This document shows positions 33,790 to 47,000 of a stretch of 64,000 nucleotides of DNA, one piece after another (the stretch's first letter is position 1; every line of letters begins with the position of its first letter). The stretch covers positions 24,836,001 to 24,900,000 of the forward strand of contig JARKIP010000011.1 in assembly GCA_029990175.1 (NCBI GenBank). Reading direction: 5' to 3'. The notes under the pieces were generated by a model. The model did no database searches. It was not told the origin of the DNA and saw nothing but the letters and a program-made list of their open reading frames with translations. The translations under genes were made by a program, and so were the position numbers. Source of the DNA: Petunia secreta. Its lineage: Eukaryota > Streptophyta > Magnoliopsida > Solanales > Solanaceae.

Positions 33790-34932
33790 TTAAATAGCGG
33801 CATCAAGGACTTCTTGAAGTGAAAGATAAGCATGCAATCTCAATTGTGAAGCTATACCATAGCTCAAACCATTCATGAAACGGATCACGGCTTGCTCCTC
33901 ATCTTCGGTGTCCATATCCAAGGCCATACGAGTTCTTTCAAACTCATCAAAGTATTCATGCACCGTCTTGACACCTTGCTTCAACTCATAAAGTTTCTTG
34001 AGTTGCTCTTGCCGATATCTGGGAGTGATATACTTGATACTCATGATACCCTTCAAGTCATTCCAACCCACAATCACGGGAACCCCCGCTCTCCTCCTTG
34101 ATCTCTTGACGGATTCCCACCAAGTAGATGCATAGGATTCAAAGGATGAAATAGCATAGGTACCTTTCTTCTCATCGGTTATCTCATTTGTGTCAAACAA
34201 TCTTTCCATGTGTAGCACCCATTCAATGTAAGCCGCCGGATCACAATTCCCCTTAAAGGTCGGGAGATTAAGCTTCACACTATTGATGTTAGTGTTGTCA
34301 CGACCCCCACGGAAAGGCTCCGGTTGGCCCCCATAGTGATCTTCATTCACACCATACTCCCTCCTCGCATTCCCTCCAACATAACCCATAGGTGGCCCTC
34401 GACCTCGGCCTCTACCTCTATCCACATTTCGACCCCAATTCATACCTCGCCTTGGTTGAAAGTGATCATCAAACCCATACATATCATCACCATAATCGGC
34501 TTCCTCCCCTTCTTGAGCTTCATCGGCTTGCTCAAGAGGTTGCACGTTTCGGATGGGCCTTGGTAGTGGAATGTTTCTTGGGGGGTTATCCAAGATACGG
34601 GGAATGCCCGTTCGTTGGGTGTTGCCCAACACTTGATCAAGTCTCTCTCGCTCCTCCTTTGCCCGTTGTTGATTGAGCAATTCAATGACATGGCTAACTT
34701 GCTCCGGAGTAAAGTTAGGAGTACTTGAGACTTCAACCGGGACACTCGGGGTCCCTTTCTCGACTTGGACGCTCGGGGTCCCTTTCTCCGATGGGACATT
34801 AGAAGTCCCTTGCTCCACTAGAGCACTAGAGTTCACCCGCTCGAGGCTTTTAATCCTCAAGTGCATACTATCCAATTTGGCGAGGATAGTAGCAAGGGCA
34901 CTCTTTGCAAAATCATCTCCTTCGGAAGACAT
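33790..34932 (-). pseudogene. CRM-like element 2 gag, N-terminal part
   Basis: Starts MSSEGDDFAKSALATIL at 34932. It has the same coiled-coil segment, proline/arginine-rich linker (PRRGMNWGRNVDRGRGRGRG) and gag domain (WWESVKRSRRRAGVP) as element 1, plus a short extra segment (LDQVLGNTQ) absent there. It ends at TAA 33790-33792, where element 1 has CAA (Gln): a C to T nonsense change. The downstream gag continues in the same frame for about 30 codons before the frameshift near 33685. Confidence 0.88.
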
Positions 34933-35358
34933 TGTACCTACACAAGTAACAAACGTTAGAAAACAACCTCACACACTCCCTCACTTGAGATCACTAGGCT
35001 CTCTCGTATAGTGACGGTTGGTATTTCACTCGACTTGTGGTTCCAAAGCTTCATGTAGATGAATAGAAATTCCTCAACTCAACCAAACTATTCACGAGTC
35101 AAGCACACTCCGGGGTGAGTGGAGTTAATAGGACTCAATGAAAGCTAGGCACTTTGAATAGAGGACTTGAATCAAAAAGAGTCTAGGATTCTTCTTGGAA
35201 TTCTACTCTCCAACTAATGCACGAATTAACCTAAAAGCAATGAAAGATTAGTGCTAATCAAGTAGAAAGATTACTTAGATAGGCACTAATAAGAGATTAG
35301 GCAACAAAGAACAAGCAAACCTAGAAGAAACTACCCAAAAACAACCCTTCAGGATGTT

Positions 35359-35503
35359 AGGCGGAGCGCCCAAGCAGTGGGGCGGAGCGCCTGAAAATTT
35401 TGGTCAGTGGGGTTGGGCAGGCGGGGCGCCTGAGCTTTAGGCGGAGCGCCTGGACTATGCACTGGTCAGGCGGGGCGCCCAAACTTGAGGCGGAGTGCCT
35501 GGT
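35359..35503. repeat. GGCG...CGCC dyad array in the leader of CRM-like element 2
   Basis: Six units alternate GGCGGAGCGCC and GGCGGGGCGCC with unrelated spacers. The leader (34933-36164) is otherwise without a gene. Confidence 0.78.
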
Positions 35504-36164
35504 CGAAGAGCACCTGGGTTTTTCAACAACGTGTTCTTCGATTTCAAACCAACTTTTTGGTCGATTCCAACGTGTTCTTCCCAAATTCGAAGTACCCGAA
35601 GTTGTATTTTGGTATAACCACCAAACCCCAATGATTTTCACACTCAACCAAGCAACAAACAAGGCACAATCATGATTCAAGTTTCAAGTTGGGTTTCCTC
35701 AATTTTTCAAAAGGGTCGAAAAGGTGGGTTTCGATTCTTCAAAATCAACGTTATACAACTCCGACTCACACTAAATTTGTTGCAAATGGTTCGTTTTCAA
35801 AAGTGGATCAATCCCCGGCAATCAAATCCAAAATCCCACAATCACACAACCCCAAATCAAGCAAATTCCTCAAGAACAAGGGTTTGGTAGGGTTTAAGGA
35901 AAATTGGGGTTTCAATTTTTCAAACTTCACCAATCCAAGTAATTTTGGTACCCAAGCAACGGGAATCCAATCATAATAAAGAATCCATAACACCCATATC
36001 AAGAATCACAAACACCAAAAAGTTATGCCAATTTTTTAATTTTTCAGTTTTTCAATTTTTTTGTAATTTTCTTTTTTCCAATAACTTCAACAACAAGAAA
36101 TCTAAACAAACTAACCTAGGCACGAAGATTCAAGGGTCGGAGGTTTGTAGAAAAAAAACCCGAG

Positions 36165-36180
36165 CCTTGCTCTGATACCA
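36165..36180 (-). other. CRM-like element 2 primer-binding site
   Basis: On - it reads TGGTATCAGAGCAAGG, identical to element 1, two bases inside the LTR. Confidence 0.88.
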
Positions 36181-36182
36181 AA

Positions 36183-36916
36183 TGATGTAGGAAATCAAAC
36201 GCGGAAAGTAAAAGATAGGAACGAGACGTATCTCGATCACAAATCTCAAGTAGCAACGGAGAACTTGTTCCGTTACACCCCGAGAGGAGGTCAAGAACAC
36301 CTACGCTAGGCAACTACCCTCGAGCTAACGTGAGCATGCAAGTAGAATGGTCGGGAGGGATTGGAATTCATCTAGATCCGCTAGAGGAAGAACAAGTCCC
36401 AAATCAAGGTTTTCCATTCAATAAGAGTTCAACTCTTCAACACAAGTGTTTGTTTTCATCAAAGGTAAGCTAATGAAAATAATAAGACAACTAGCTATTT
36501 ATAGGTGTTTTTAGACACCATATGAAAGGTCTAATATGCCCACACTTAGGCTTAGGAACATAGGACCACGTAGGGTCAAAATAGTCTTAACGCTAGCTAG
36601 AAAATAACCCTTCAGCGTTTTGGGCGGGGCGCCCGGATTTGGGGCGGAGCGCCCAAGGAATTGATCAGTGGGGGTGGGCTGGGCGGTGCGCCTGAGGGTG
36701 GGGCGGTCCGCCTGGCTCCTGTGCTCTCTGGGCGGAGGCGCCTAAGGTGCAGGCGGGGTGCCTGGTTCGCTGGGCTGCTCCCCTTGCACTTTGAGCACCC
36801 GGAATGGCTTCCAAACGCTTCCTTCTTCTAGTCCCTTCCTCACCAAGTGTAGGTGTACTCCTTGGACCTCCCTAGCTTGGCTCCGAGTGAAGGGTCTCGT
36901 GGTTTGCCCGGCATCA
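36183..36916 (-). repeat. CRM-like element 2, 5' LTR
   Basis: 734 bases; TATAAATA on - at 36496-36503; dyad array at 36622-36764. Confidence 0.92.
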
Positions 36917-37210
36917 CTAAGTCACGTAACCTCGCATATTTGACATCGATAATTTAATTCTACTATAACTTCATTCATCGAATTCTATTGAAATAGCTTA
37001 CTCGATATCGAAATTAACCAGTTTGACTGCTTTCGAATTCATATTACATTGATTGTCTGTGTTCATTTAGTTTATCATCACATCTAGTGATTCTGTCGAT
37101 TAATTTTTCATTCGATCATACTTGTCTTCGAATTGGATTTTAACATAGTCTCATCGGATCCTTCATTTCATTCAGTCAAATTTGTTATTTGCATTACGTC
37201 TGTTTTAACA

Positions 37211-38019
37211 CGAAAACAACCAAGCATATCAATCGATCAAATTGAGATATAAACGGTCACTTTAGACTCAACTAAATACAAATTTAATTGTGAAACCTGA
37301 AATATATTTTTAGGAAATACAATTGGCTAAAGTTTAAAACTAAATGAGCCTTAGAAACCTCATAATATATGTACTAATTTTCATGTATAGATAGTACTAT
37401 TAGTTAACTTGGATTTTAACGATCTTCGGAATTAAAAATAGAGAAGTTGGTGGAACTATAAATAGGGTAACTATGGTCCCAAATGAGACGTATACTTCTT
37501 TTGTAATATCCCATCACTGAGAAAAACAGAGCCACATCCTTTGGAATTTATGCATCTTAAATTAGTTTGAAAGATCAATAACTAGACCCAAGAATCTGAT
37601 ACTTACTCATATAGTAGTATTTAGGTACGCACACACACACACTTAGTTTATTTTATTGATTCTTTGACCTGAGAGATCTTGAAATGATGATGGGTTCCCA
37701 CAATAAACTAGCAAACTTCCCTTGGAGAGTGCCAATTAAATTTCTTTCTTCAATTTCATGAAATGCAACGACATAAAAACAGAAAATTCTCTTTCTTTCT
37801 AATCAAATTCATGGATAACATAAGAAATTTTTCATTAATTAATAAGCAGCAGCAACAGGTATTTATAAGTACAATGCCCCAGCTGACATTTTGGAAATGC
37901 CTTGCATGGTTTTATTTGATTAAATTCACTCTTTATACATCTATATAATCTGCTACTTTATGGAAGACATGGGGCTTAATTATCTTGCCAACTCTGATAC
38001 TGCCTTTGATAAGATTTGT
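37211..38019. other. Intergenic / 3' flank of the AHP-like gene
   Basis: No coding region on either strand. It contains a short (CA)n tract near 37628-37640 and A/T-rich text. On - it must hold the 3' UTR and polyadenylation site of the AHP-like gene; AATAAA-like words occur near 37650-37660 but none is decisive. Confidence 0.4.
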
Positions 38020-41000
38020 TCAGGAGCCTTCATTTACAATCTATAGTTAAAATGTTTAGAAAGGTTAGAAACCATAAACATATATCTAATGACTCAAATT
38101 AAACATCAAGTGCATCTTTAACAGAGAAAATGGAGAAACCTGAAAATAAGCATCAAGCTTAGACTTTAATGTGGCATACTCTTGCTTCACCCCTTGGAAT
38201 GCCCTCTTGCACCTGAAGTTAGTAATCTTTTATATCATGTTAAATTGTACCAATAGTGTACGAAATTCATTACACCGTCAGTTAATATAAATTGAGTCCA
38301 TTCTAACATCCAAAATATTGGATTTATCTGTGTAAAAGAGTCCACCCATAAAGGGGTGCTCTTAATATCTATCCAGGTAAAAAGATAAGTTACCTGATAG
38401 AGTCCTACAAGAGGACAACTACTGTATTTTACAGTTATAAATACAGTAGTATTAGGCTCAGATAAATACACTGAAATCTCTACTACTCTTCCTATCTCTC
38501 TCTCAAATAAACTAGTGTTTAGACTGTGGATAAAGGGGTTGATCCGTCAAGCACGTGACAACCACCGACGGCCAGTAATTCCAGCCACGGTTCAAGATTC
38601 TACCGCTTCCGCTTACGAGAACAACAAGTAAGTTCTCGGTTTATGTTTTAACAATCTATTTAGTATAGATTATTGTGATATATACATGTTTATATCCTTC
38701 ATTGGTATCATATGTTATAGGCTGGTTTTTTGGTTTAGTAAATTATGCGGTTGGTCGTTGCATATGAATCTAGAAAATATACACGCTCTGTTGAACGTGT
38801 GACCATATGTTTTTTTTTTCTAGAAAAAGATCCATCAGATCCATATATTCATTTGTTTTGGTGAATTTTAACACCTGACGTTCTGAACAATTTATAAAGT
38901 ACCATGTCAATTAGTTTTCTAAATTGATTAAAAAAAAAAAAAGGACAGAACCAGAGGGTTTTCCATTTTTTTTTATGGGTTGTTGCTTGATAAGGAGAAA
39001 GTACAGAAGAAATGACTTCACCCTCTCAGGCGTCTTCTGAAATGGCAGAAGCAAAACAATAAATATTGACTGGAACTTTGTGCTCCAATGATGGTTAAAA
39101 AATTCTTTCAACCAAAGCAAAGAGAAATAAAGTCTTCTCTTCTATGAACATAATTCGTTAATTTTTTAAAAACTTGCCTTGTTGCTGCTTCGCAAAGAAG
39201 ACGGAGAAAGTATGAAACCACGTGATAGCTGCCCTGTGTAAGGTTGAAACTACTTTTTTTTACGAAAACAGATTATGAGAAATGGGCTTCAAGCCCACTA
39301 GAAGTTTCTTTGCTTAAAGTGACTGAACATAGGCAGAGTTGGGTAATTGGCCCATTTCGGGATTTACTTTAAGAGATGGTATCCTTTTATTTATTTTCTT
39401 GTAGCTAATGGTCAAACTTGTAAAACATTATAGAGATGATTCTGGATTTTTTTTTTTTTTTTGATATCTTCATAATACCTTGTTTTTAAGAGAAATATAA
39501 ATTTAATATTTATATTTGATAAAATCGTAATGCTTACTATCTCAATTGCATCAAATAACTATATTTGTGGATTAGTTTAGCAAATTGAATAAAATGTTAA
39601 CTAGTTTAACATTAAGTATTATACCAATTGCCTAATTTGTTAATTTGTTTAACATGTTAGAAATATTAATTAGTTTAATATTTAATATATTTGTTATTAG
39701 TTTAACGAATACATTTATGTTAATTAGTTTAACATTTGATTTATTTATTTAATATGTTAAATAAAATTTAAATTAATTTAAGTTAATTTGTTTGATTAGA
39801 TCCATACGGGATTATAAGATCATAAAAAAAATGTTGTTTTTAGTATGATTAGACATTAAGCTAAGTAGTTGACTAGGTTAATTTACATGTGTTTAATTTC
39901 TGGACGATGACTGGGAACATAGTGAACTTTTGACTCCATTATTAATATATGTGTTTATTAACTTAATCAACTTAGTGCTCATTGTCAGAATATGTATGTT
40001 GAACATAGTACTTGCGTTTAGAAAATCCTACTTTAAATCCTCACTATATTTTTTTATTTTGTTAAAAGAATGTCTACTGCTGCTAAGAATATTGTTGCTG
40101 AGCTCAACAAAGGGTTGAAACTCAATGGTGACAACTATGAGACTTGGAGCTTAAAAGTCCAATATGTGCTTGAAGAGCAAGAGGCTCTGGAGGCAATTAA
40201 CATCGTCATGGATGAGCCTGAGGAAGGCACCACGGCTCAGCATAGGCGTGACCGTGCGGCTTATGACGCTTGGAAAAAGAAAGACTCCTTGGCTCGCATT
40301 ACGTTGCTGAGCACCTTAGATGACGGTATCTTAAGGGAATTTAAGGATCACCAAAGAGCTATGGGTCTTTGGGTTGCTTTAAAGAATAGGTTTGGTACCT
40401 GTTCTATTGAAAGGCTACGATCCTTAACAATCAAGTTTGACTCATACAAGAAGCGCCCAGAACATTCAGTGAGAACTCATCTGAGGCTTATGACAAACAT
40501 GATTGGGGAGTTAAAAGATGCTGGTCATGTGTTGACCGATGAGCAACAAGTTCAAGATGTCATACGGTCCTTACCTAATTCTTGGGATCATATGAAGATG
40601 CATTTGACCCACAATCAGCGCTAATCAAGACTCTGGAAGATGTCCGGAGATCTCTTGAGCTTGAAGAGGATCGGCTTGAGGCTGCTAAGCCAACAGCTGA
40701 GTTGCATATGGCAACATCCTCTAAGGCCAAAGGTGGCTTTAAGAAAAAGAATTGGGTTAAGAAAGGAGGACCAACTCAGTCTCAGCCTGCTAAAAGAGCA
40801 AGGGCAGAACAACAAGGCAATAACAAACGTCCCAAACGTGTCAATGTTGCAAAGGTGAAATGCTTTAACTGTGACAAAAAGGGTCACTATGCTAAGGATT
40901 GCTCTGAGCCTCCTAGAAAGGTATTTCACAAAACTCAAACTAGTGAACTTTGTGTTTCTAGTTCAGTGTTTTTCACTGAATCTAATCCTTTGTGGATTGT

Positions 41001-44000
41001 AGACTCGGGAGCAACGGACCACATAACGAGGGAACGCAATTCCTTTGTGGAGTTTCGGCGTATTTCACGTGAAACAAAGTGGATTTATGTGGGCAACAAC
41101 AATAAGGTTGCTGTTGAAGGGATCGGTACATGCAAGTTAGTCTTGCGTGGTGGTCGACACCTACTACTACATGATGTCCTCTATGCTCCAGGAATTCGCC
41201 GAAATATTATTTCTGTTATTGTTTTGCTTAGGCTTGGCTTTAGCTTGTTTTTCCATGACAATTCTGTCAAATTGACTTTAGGTTCAACTTTATTTGGTTT
41301 TGGTCATGTGACCGGAGGTTTTATTATTATGGATTTGGATTATGATTCATTTAATAATAATGCTAGTTTTTTCTATGTTTGCTTCCTCACATAAATATGA
41401 TAGTGATGTAAACATATGGCATGCTAGACTTGGTCATATTGGCCAGCAAAGAATGCAAAGGTTAGCAAAACAAGGTTTGCTTACTGGCATTGAACATGTG
41501 GAATTGTCCACTTGTGAAAATTGTCTAGCAGGAAAATCTGCAAGAAAACCCTTCGGTAAAGCGACTAGAGCTGAATATCCCTTGCAATTAGTCCATTCGG
41601 ACATCTGTGGTCCTATGAATGTCAGGGCTAGGCATGGAGCGTACTATTTCATCACATTTATAGATGACTACACTCGTTTCGGTTCTGTCTATTTAATTTC
41701 CCACAAATCAGAAGCAATAAGTTGTTTCCAACGCTATATGAGCTTAGTGGAAAATCAATTAGACAAGAAGATAAAAGTTCTTCGAACTGACCGAGGTCGA
41801 GAGTACTTGTCAACTCAATTTAACGAGTTATGTGATGGAAAGGGAATTGTTCATCAGTTGACTATCCCAAATACTCCACAACAAAATGGTGTTGCGGAGA
41901 GAAGAAACAGGACGCTTCTAGAAATGGTTAGGTCAATGATGGCACAAGCTAACCTCCCAATTAGTTATTGGGGTGATGTATTGCTTACGGCTACCTATGT
42001 ACTTAACCGAGTGCCTACAAAATCAGTTGCAACCACTCCATATGAGTTGTGGACTGGAAGAGCACCCAACCTAAGTGTATTAAGACCTTGGGGTTGCGCT
42101 GCCTATACACATGATTCTTCACACAAACATGGCAAATTAGGCCCAAGAGGAAAAAAGAGTATTTTCATAAGATACTCAGAAATCTCTAAGGGTTATGTGT
42201 TTATAGGTCAGCAACACAGTGGGAGCGTAACTGAGTTTGAATCACGAGATGTCACATTCTTAGAGGATGAGTTTCCTAAAAAGGGAGAGGTAGGTCAAGA
42301 CCTAACCTTGTTTGAGATAGAGGATCAAGATCAACAAAGATCACTTCATTCGAGTGGGAGAAATTTAACAGATGATGAATTAGTTTCACATCAACAACCT
42401 CCTTCATCATCGGATGCGAATGTAAGTAATCATTTGACATCAAACAATGACCAAATGGATCTTGTTCCAAGTGGGAGTGAGATGGTCACTGATCTTTTTC
42501 CAAGTGGGAGCAGGATAGATGTTCTTGATCCAAGTGGGAGCAACGTTGATCCAAATGGGAACAATGAAGAAGAATCACAAAAAGGACGTGGTTTACGTAA
42601 AAAGATTCCCCGCCGACGATTTGATGTCGAAGGTGCTAAACTTTTTATGTTGTTCTTACAAGTAGAAAACGAGCCTAAAAATGCAAAAGAGGCTATCTCA
42701 TGCCCTTCTAAGGAAAAATGGATAAAAGCAATGGAAGATGAAATGGAGTCAATGAGAGTCAACAAAGTCTGGGAACTAGTTGATCTCCCAAAAGAACGCA
42801 GAGCTATTGGGAGCAAATGGGTTCTCAAGATTAAGCTCAAGGCTGATGGCACAGTTGAGAGATATAAGGCTCGACTGGTGGCGAAAGGTTATACACAACA
42901 GGAAGGAATAGACTACGAAGAGACTTTCTCACCTGTTGTGCGATTTAACTCAATTCGCCTGATTCTAGCTATAGTAGCAAGTTTAGATCTTGAATTACAT
43001 CAGATGGATGTAAAGACTGCCTTTCTCAATGGAGAATTAGATGAAGAAATTTATATGGAACAACCCGAATGTTTCATTGAAAAAGGCCACGAACAAAAGG
43101 TTTGTAGACTTTTGAAGTCTATTTATGGCCTCAAACAATCTTCAAGGCAGTGGTATATACACTTTCAAAATGTGATCATATCCAATGGTTTTACTATGGT
43201 TGATGAAGACCATTGTGTTTATACCAAGAGATCAAAAAATAAGCTTGTAATTCTGACATTGTATGTCGATGATATACTTATAGCTGGAAATGATAAGGAG
43301 TTAATAAACGAGGTAAAGGCCTGGTTGTCGTCTCAATTTGAGATGAAAGATATGGGTGAAGCTGCATATATTCTTGGAATCAAGATTTCAAGAGATCGTC
43401 CTAAGAAACTATTGTATCTCTCTCAGGAGAATTACATTAAGAAAATTCTTGAACGATTTAATATGCAGAATAGCAACCCAATTGACACTCTTATCAGCAA
43501 AGGCCATAACTTGGGAAATCATTTGTGTCCTCAGACTCCTGAAGAGACAGAAAAGATGAAGCGAGTGCCTTATAGAAGCGCAGTTGGATGTCTAATGTAT
43601 GCTATGGTGTGTACTAGACCTGATATTTGTCAAGCAGTTGGCTTGGTAAGTAGATATCAATCCGATCCAGGTCCAGCACATTGGCAAGCAATAAAGAGGA
43701 TCATGAGATATCTGAGAGGAACATCTGACTACGCACTTTGTTATCAAGGCAGCAAAGATTTGCGATTAGTTGGATACACTGATGCTGATCATGGAGGAGA
43801 TTTAGACGAGAGGAAGTCTACCTCAGGATATGTCTTCTTACTTAGTAATGGTGCCATATCATGGAAGAGTAAGAAGCAATCATGTGTAGCACTATCCACG
43901 ATGGAAGCCGAATATGTGGCTCTGTCAAAAGCAACTAAAGAGGCTGTTTGGTTGAATAGGCTCTTCAAAAGCTTGTTGGGTAACACTGATGATGAACCAG

Positions 44001-47000
44001 TGTTGGTCTACTGTGATAGTAAGGCTGCAGTTGATGCAACCAAGAATCCTAAGCATCATTGTGATACTAAGCACATAGATATCAAGTATAACTATGCAAG
44101 GGACATGTATAAACGCAAGAGGTTGAACCTGGTGAAAATATCTACAGAAGATATGGTAGCAGACCCATTGACCAAGCCTTTAGCTAGAGATGCATTTGTG
44201 AAACACACTAGGTCTCAAGGCTTGCGTAGACTTTGAGTGATTTTGTATTATTCTTTATTTTTCCAGTTGTTCACAAAACTATGTTCTTTGATAATCAATA
44301 AAGTTGATTTACTTACATACATATTCATGATTTATTGAGTGTTTAGTACATTCTTCAATTATATTTAGTATGTCGGGTAGACAAGAGGTTGGCCTTCTCA
44401 CACAGGCAACCGCCTCCTTATCTTAGTGATAAGTGGAGATGAGACTTGATTTTAAGAAAAATTATCAAACGGATAATTTGAGAGCGATATGCTTAAAATC
44501 AATATAGTCGTTTAAATAATAACATAAGGTTATTAAGGTGAAAGGATGTTCACCTAGTCTACTTAGTGAGCTAGATGTGAGTTTAAGAAACTCGAATTTA
44601 GATACATATGGTGTCTGAATTTCATCTATACAACATTATTTATAAAGACATACGCTCCTTAAGGAAAGGAGAAAAATGTTGTAGCACGTGTTTCATACCA
44701 TGTGCGCTAATGTCGACCTTGGGTTAACATAAGTTTGATCTCAACTTACTGTTGCGTGAGACCCAGAGCCTTTATGCTGGCTCAAATTATGTACCCTCAG
44801 TAACTCCGATCAGATACTTGAGACTTAGACTAATGTTAGCTATCTTAGTGTGTTTCCAAAAGACCATGAAAATGGATGCGGTCTGGCGGGACATATCTAG
44901 AAAAGCAGTTGAGCTAATGTTAAGAGAATCGTGAGAAGAGGAAGATCATTAAAGGAATCTCATTAATTTTGTATTCACAGGTGCACCAGTTATAACTTAT
45001 GAGTTATAATTGTGAATACATAAAAATGATATTTGAGATTTTGAGAGGATATCAAAATGTGATTCATATGATCTAGGGTATTGCATACTTTATAATCTAC
45101 TTGCAGGTTTGCACTCGACGAGAGGCTATATACTCCTAACAGATGTATAGCACGTAGCTCTCACAGTATGCTGGTCGCACGGTCTATTTCACTGTATGAA
45201 TATTTGTAGAGAAGAGATGAGAATATGTTTCTCATATTGTAAGAGCACTCCCATTATGTGTGAGTGGGAGATGTTGGATTTATCTGTGTAAAAGAGTCCA
45301 CCCATAAAGGGGTGCTCTTAATATCTATCCAGGTAAAAAGATAAGTTACCTGATAGAGTCCTACAAGAGGACAACTACTGTATTTTACAGTTATAAATAC
45401 AGTAGTATTAGGCTCAGATAAATACACTGAAATCTCTACTACTCTTCCTATCTCTCTCTCAAATAAACTAGTGTTTAGACTGTGGATAAAGGGGTTGATC
45501 CGTCAAGCACGTGACAACCACCGACGGCCAGTAATTCCAGCCACGGTTCAAGATTCTACCGCTTCCGCTTACGAGAACAACAAGTAAGTTCTCGGTTTAT
45601 GTTTTAACAATCTATTTAGTATAGATTATTGTGATATATACATGTTTATATCCTTCACAAAAACATATAGAGAGAGAATGGAAAAGATTAGAGGAAATAA
45701 GAAAATAAATTTTGAAGAACAAGAAATTGCCAAATGCTGTTTAATTAGTGCTTACCCTTCGATATTTCGTGCATTGCAGTATTCCTGAAAATGAGAACAC
45801 TCTCTTTTCACTCTTTTGGCACCGATGCTGCAGCAGAAGTTATACCATTAGATACTCGTCCTTTATATTTGGTAATTTAGGGGGAAAATGCCTCTATCTA
45901 TATAAAGTGGATTATTATAAAAGCTAGATATCTAATAAAAAGATAGACTACCTAAAATAAGCAGGTTTGAATCAATTTGTAAATCTAAACTGGTTGTTGA
46001 ATCAACGTCAAAAAAAAAAAAAAAAAAAAAAAAAAAAACAATTTATGAGCGGAAAGTCGTGATTACAGGTATTTGTAGAAAAAGTATACTATCTTTTTTA
46101 AAACATAAAAAAGCTTCGGAATATGTGTTGAAAACATACAAAAAGAGAACGGGAATTTTGGAATATTGAAAATAAAGAATTTGAGAGGGCGAATATTCAT
46201 TATTAAGCACAGGCAAGCATGTAAAATGAAGCATACAGAAACCGAGAAAAATGAACTATCCAAAAAGGTTTTCCACCACAAATATGTCTGACAAAACAAG
46301 GAGAATTTATATTTCGTTAAAAAATTTCCGGAGTAACTTTGTTTTGATGCAGGTTCCATGCACTTTCTCAATTATAACATTTTATATGGCGGTAATATAT
46401 AAAAAAAATAAGATTATTATATAGGACATGTGTAATGATATATTTCTGCCTATAAAATTATGCCATCAAAGAAAAACGAAAATGTCTAAATTGCTTATAG
46501 ATATAAAAATACGTCTCCTCTTTTTAACAAACTGGTAAGGATCAAAGAGGTTCAAATGAGTAACATCTTACAAAGAAGGAGTATATATTTTTATATTTTG
46601 AATAATTGCGCATTGGCATTCGAAAGTAAGTTAATTAAAGGGAAAAAAGAGTGGCATTAAATTCTAACTTTATCTCTAGGATCAAAATAGTTGAAAATTA
46701 TGGGTAAATCAATTAAAAATATTGACAACTTACTCTGAATGAGTGTAACTTATAGGCAAGGATAGTTAAAACTTTTGGAAGAGCTGAAACAAAAAATTTG
46801 GAAGACCGTGAGAAGATGCTTCAAGTCTTCAAAGTTTGAACCAAAAAAACTAAGAATTGATAAAATTTAATTGGTTGCCCACTGCACACATTGCTTTTAT
46901 CATAATATTCTTATGCTTATACTGTTATTAAGAGACGTCTACTTCCAACTGTCCAAGGGATGCCTGCTGCCCAGAGAGATTCATTAGATTTCATTTTTCC

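Larger units (their letters stand above)
29297..36916 (-). mobile_element. CRM-like chromovirus (Ty3/gypsy), element 2
   Basis: LTRs, read on + as TGATGTAGG...CCCGGYATCA, lie at 29297-30026 and 36183-36916. A 4-bp match ctaa flanks both ends (29293-29296 and 36917-36920), a possible short TSD. PBS and PPT put it on -. Coding regions are close to element 1, but the LTRs are only distantly alike. LTR divergence is about 1.5% by eye including small indels. It carries nonsense, frameshift and deletion lesions at mostly different sites from element 1. Confidence 0.87.
28750..37210 (+). repeat. Tat 3' LTR (split by CRM-like element 2)
   Basis: The pieces are about 28750-29296 and 36917 to about 37210. 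Start and end are estimates: the text begins CTGTTGGAGAAACATG after a G-rich stretch, and the 5' LTR is outside the window. A TATA box with good context, TCTATAAATAGACTCC, lies at 28811-28826. The two pieces share the same AT-rich, CGAT/TCGA-rich style. Confidence 0.5.
38316..45657 (+). mobile_element. Ty1/copia retrotransposon in intron 4 of the AHP-like gene
   Basis: LTRs of about 385 bases lie at 38316-38701 and 45273-45657, with TSD caaaa at 38311-38315 and 45658-45662. By eye the LTRs are identical except for the first dinucleotide (TA instead of TG at 38316). That makes it the youngest insertion in the window. A Met-type PBS follows the 5' LTR. A leader of about 1.3 kb, gag, then pol and a 1-kb 3' region complete it. 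It is oriented opposite to the host gene. Lineage within copia not assigned. Confidence 0.95.

Noticed and set aside
37454..37466. TATAAATAG on + between the Tat LTR and the AHP gene
   Set aside because: No gene follows it on +; the downstream DNA is the 3' flank of the AHP-like gene, so a promoter is not supported.
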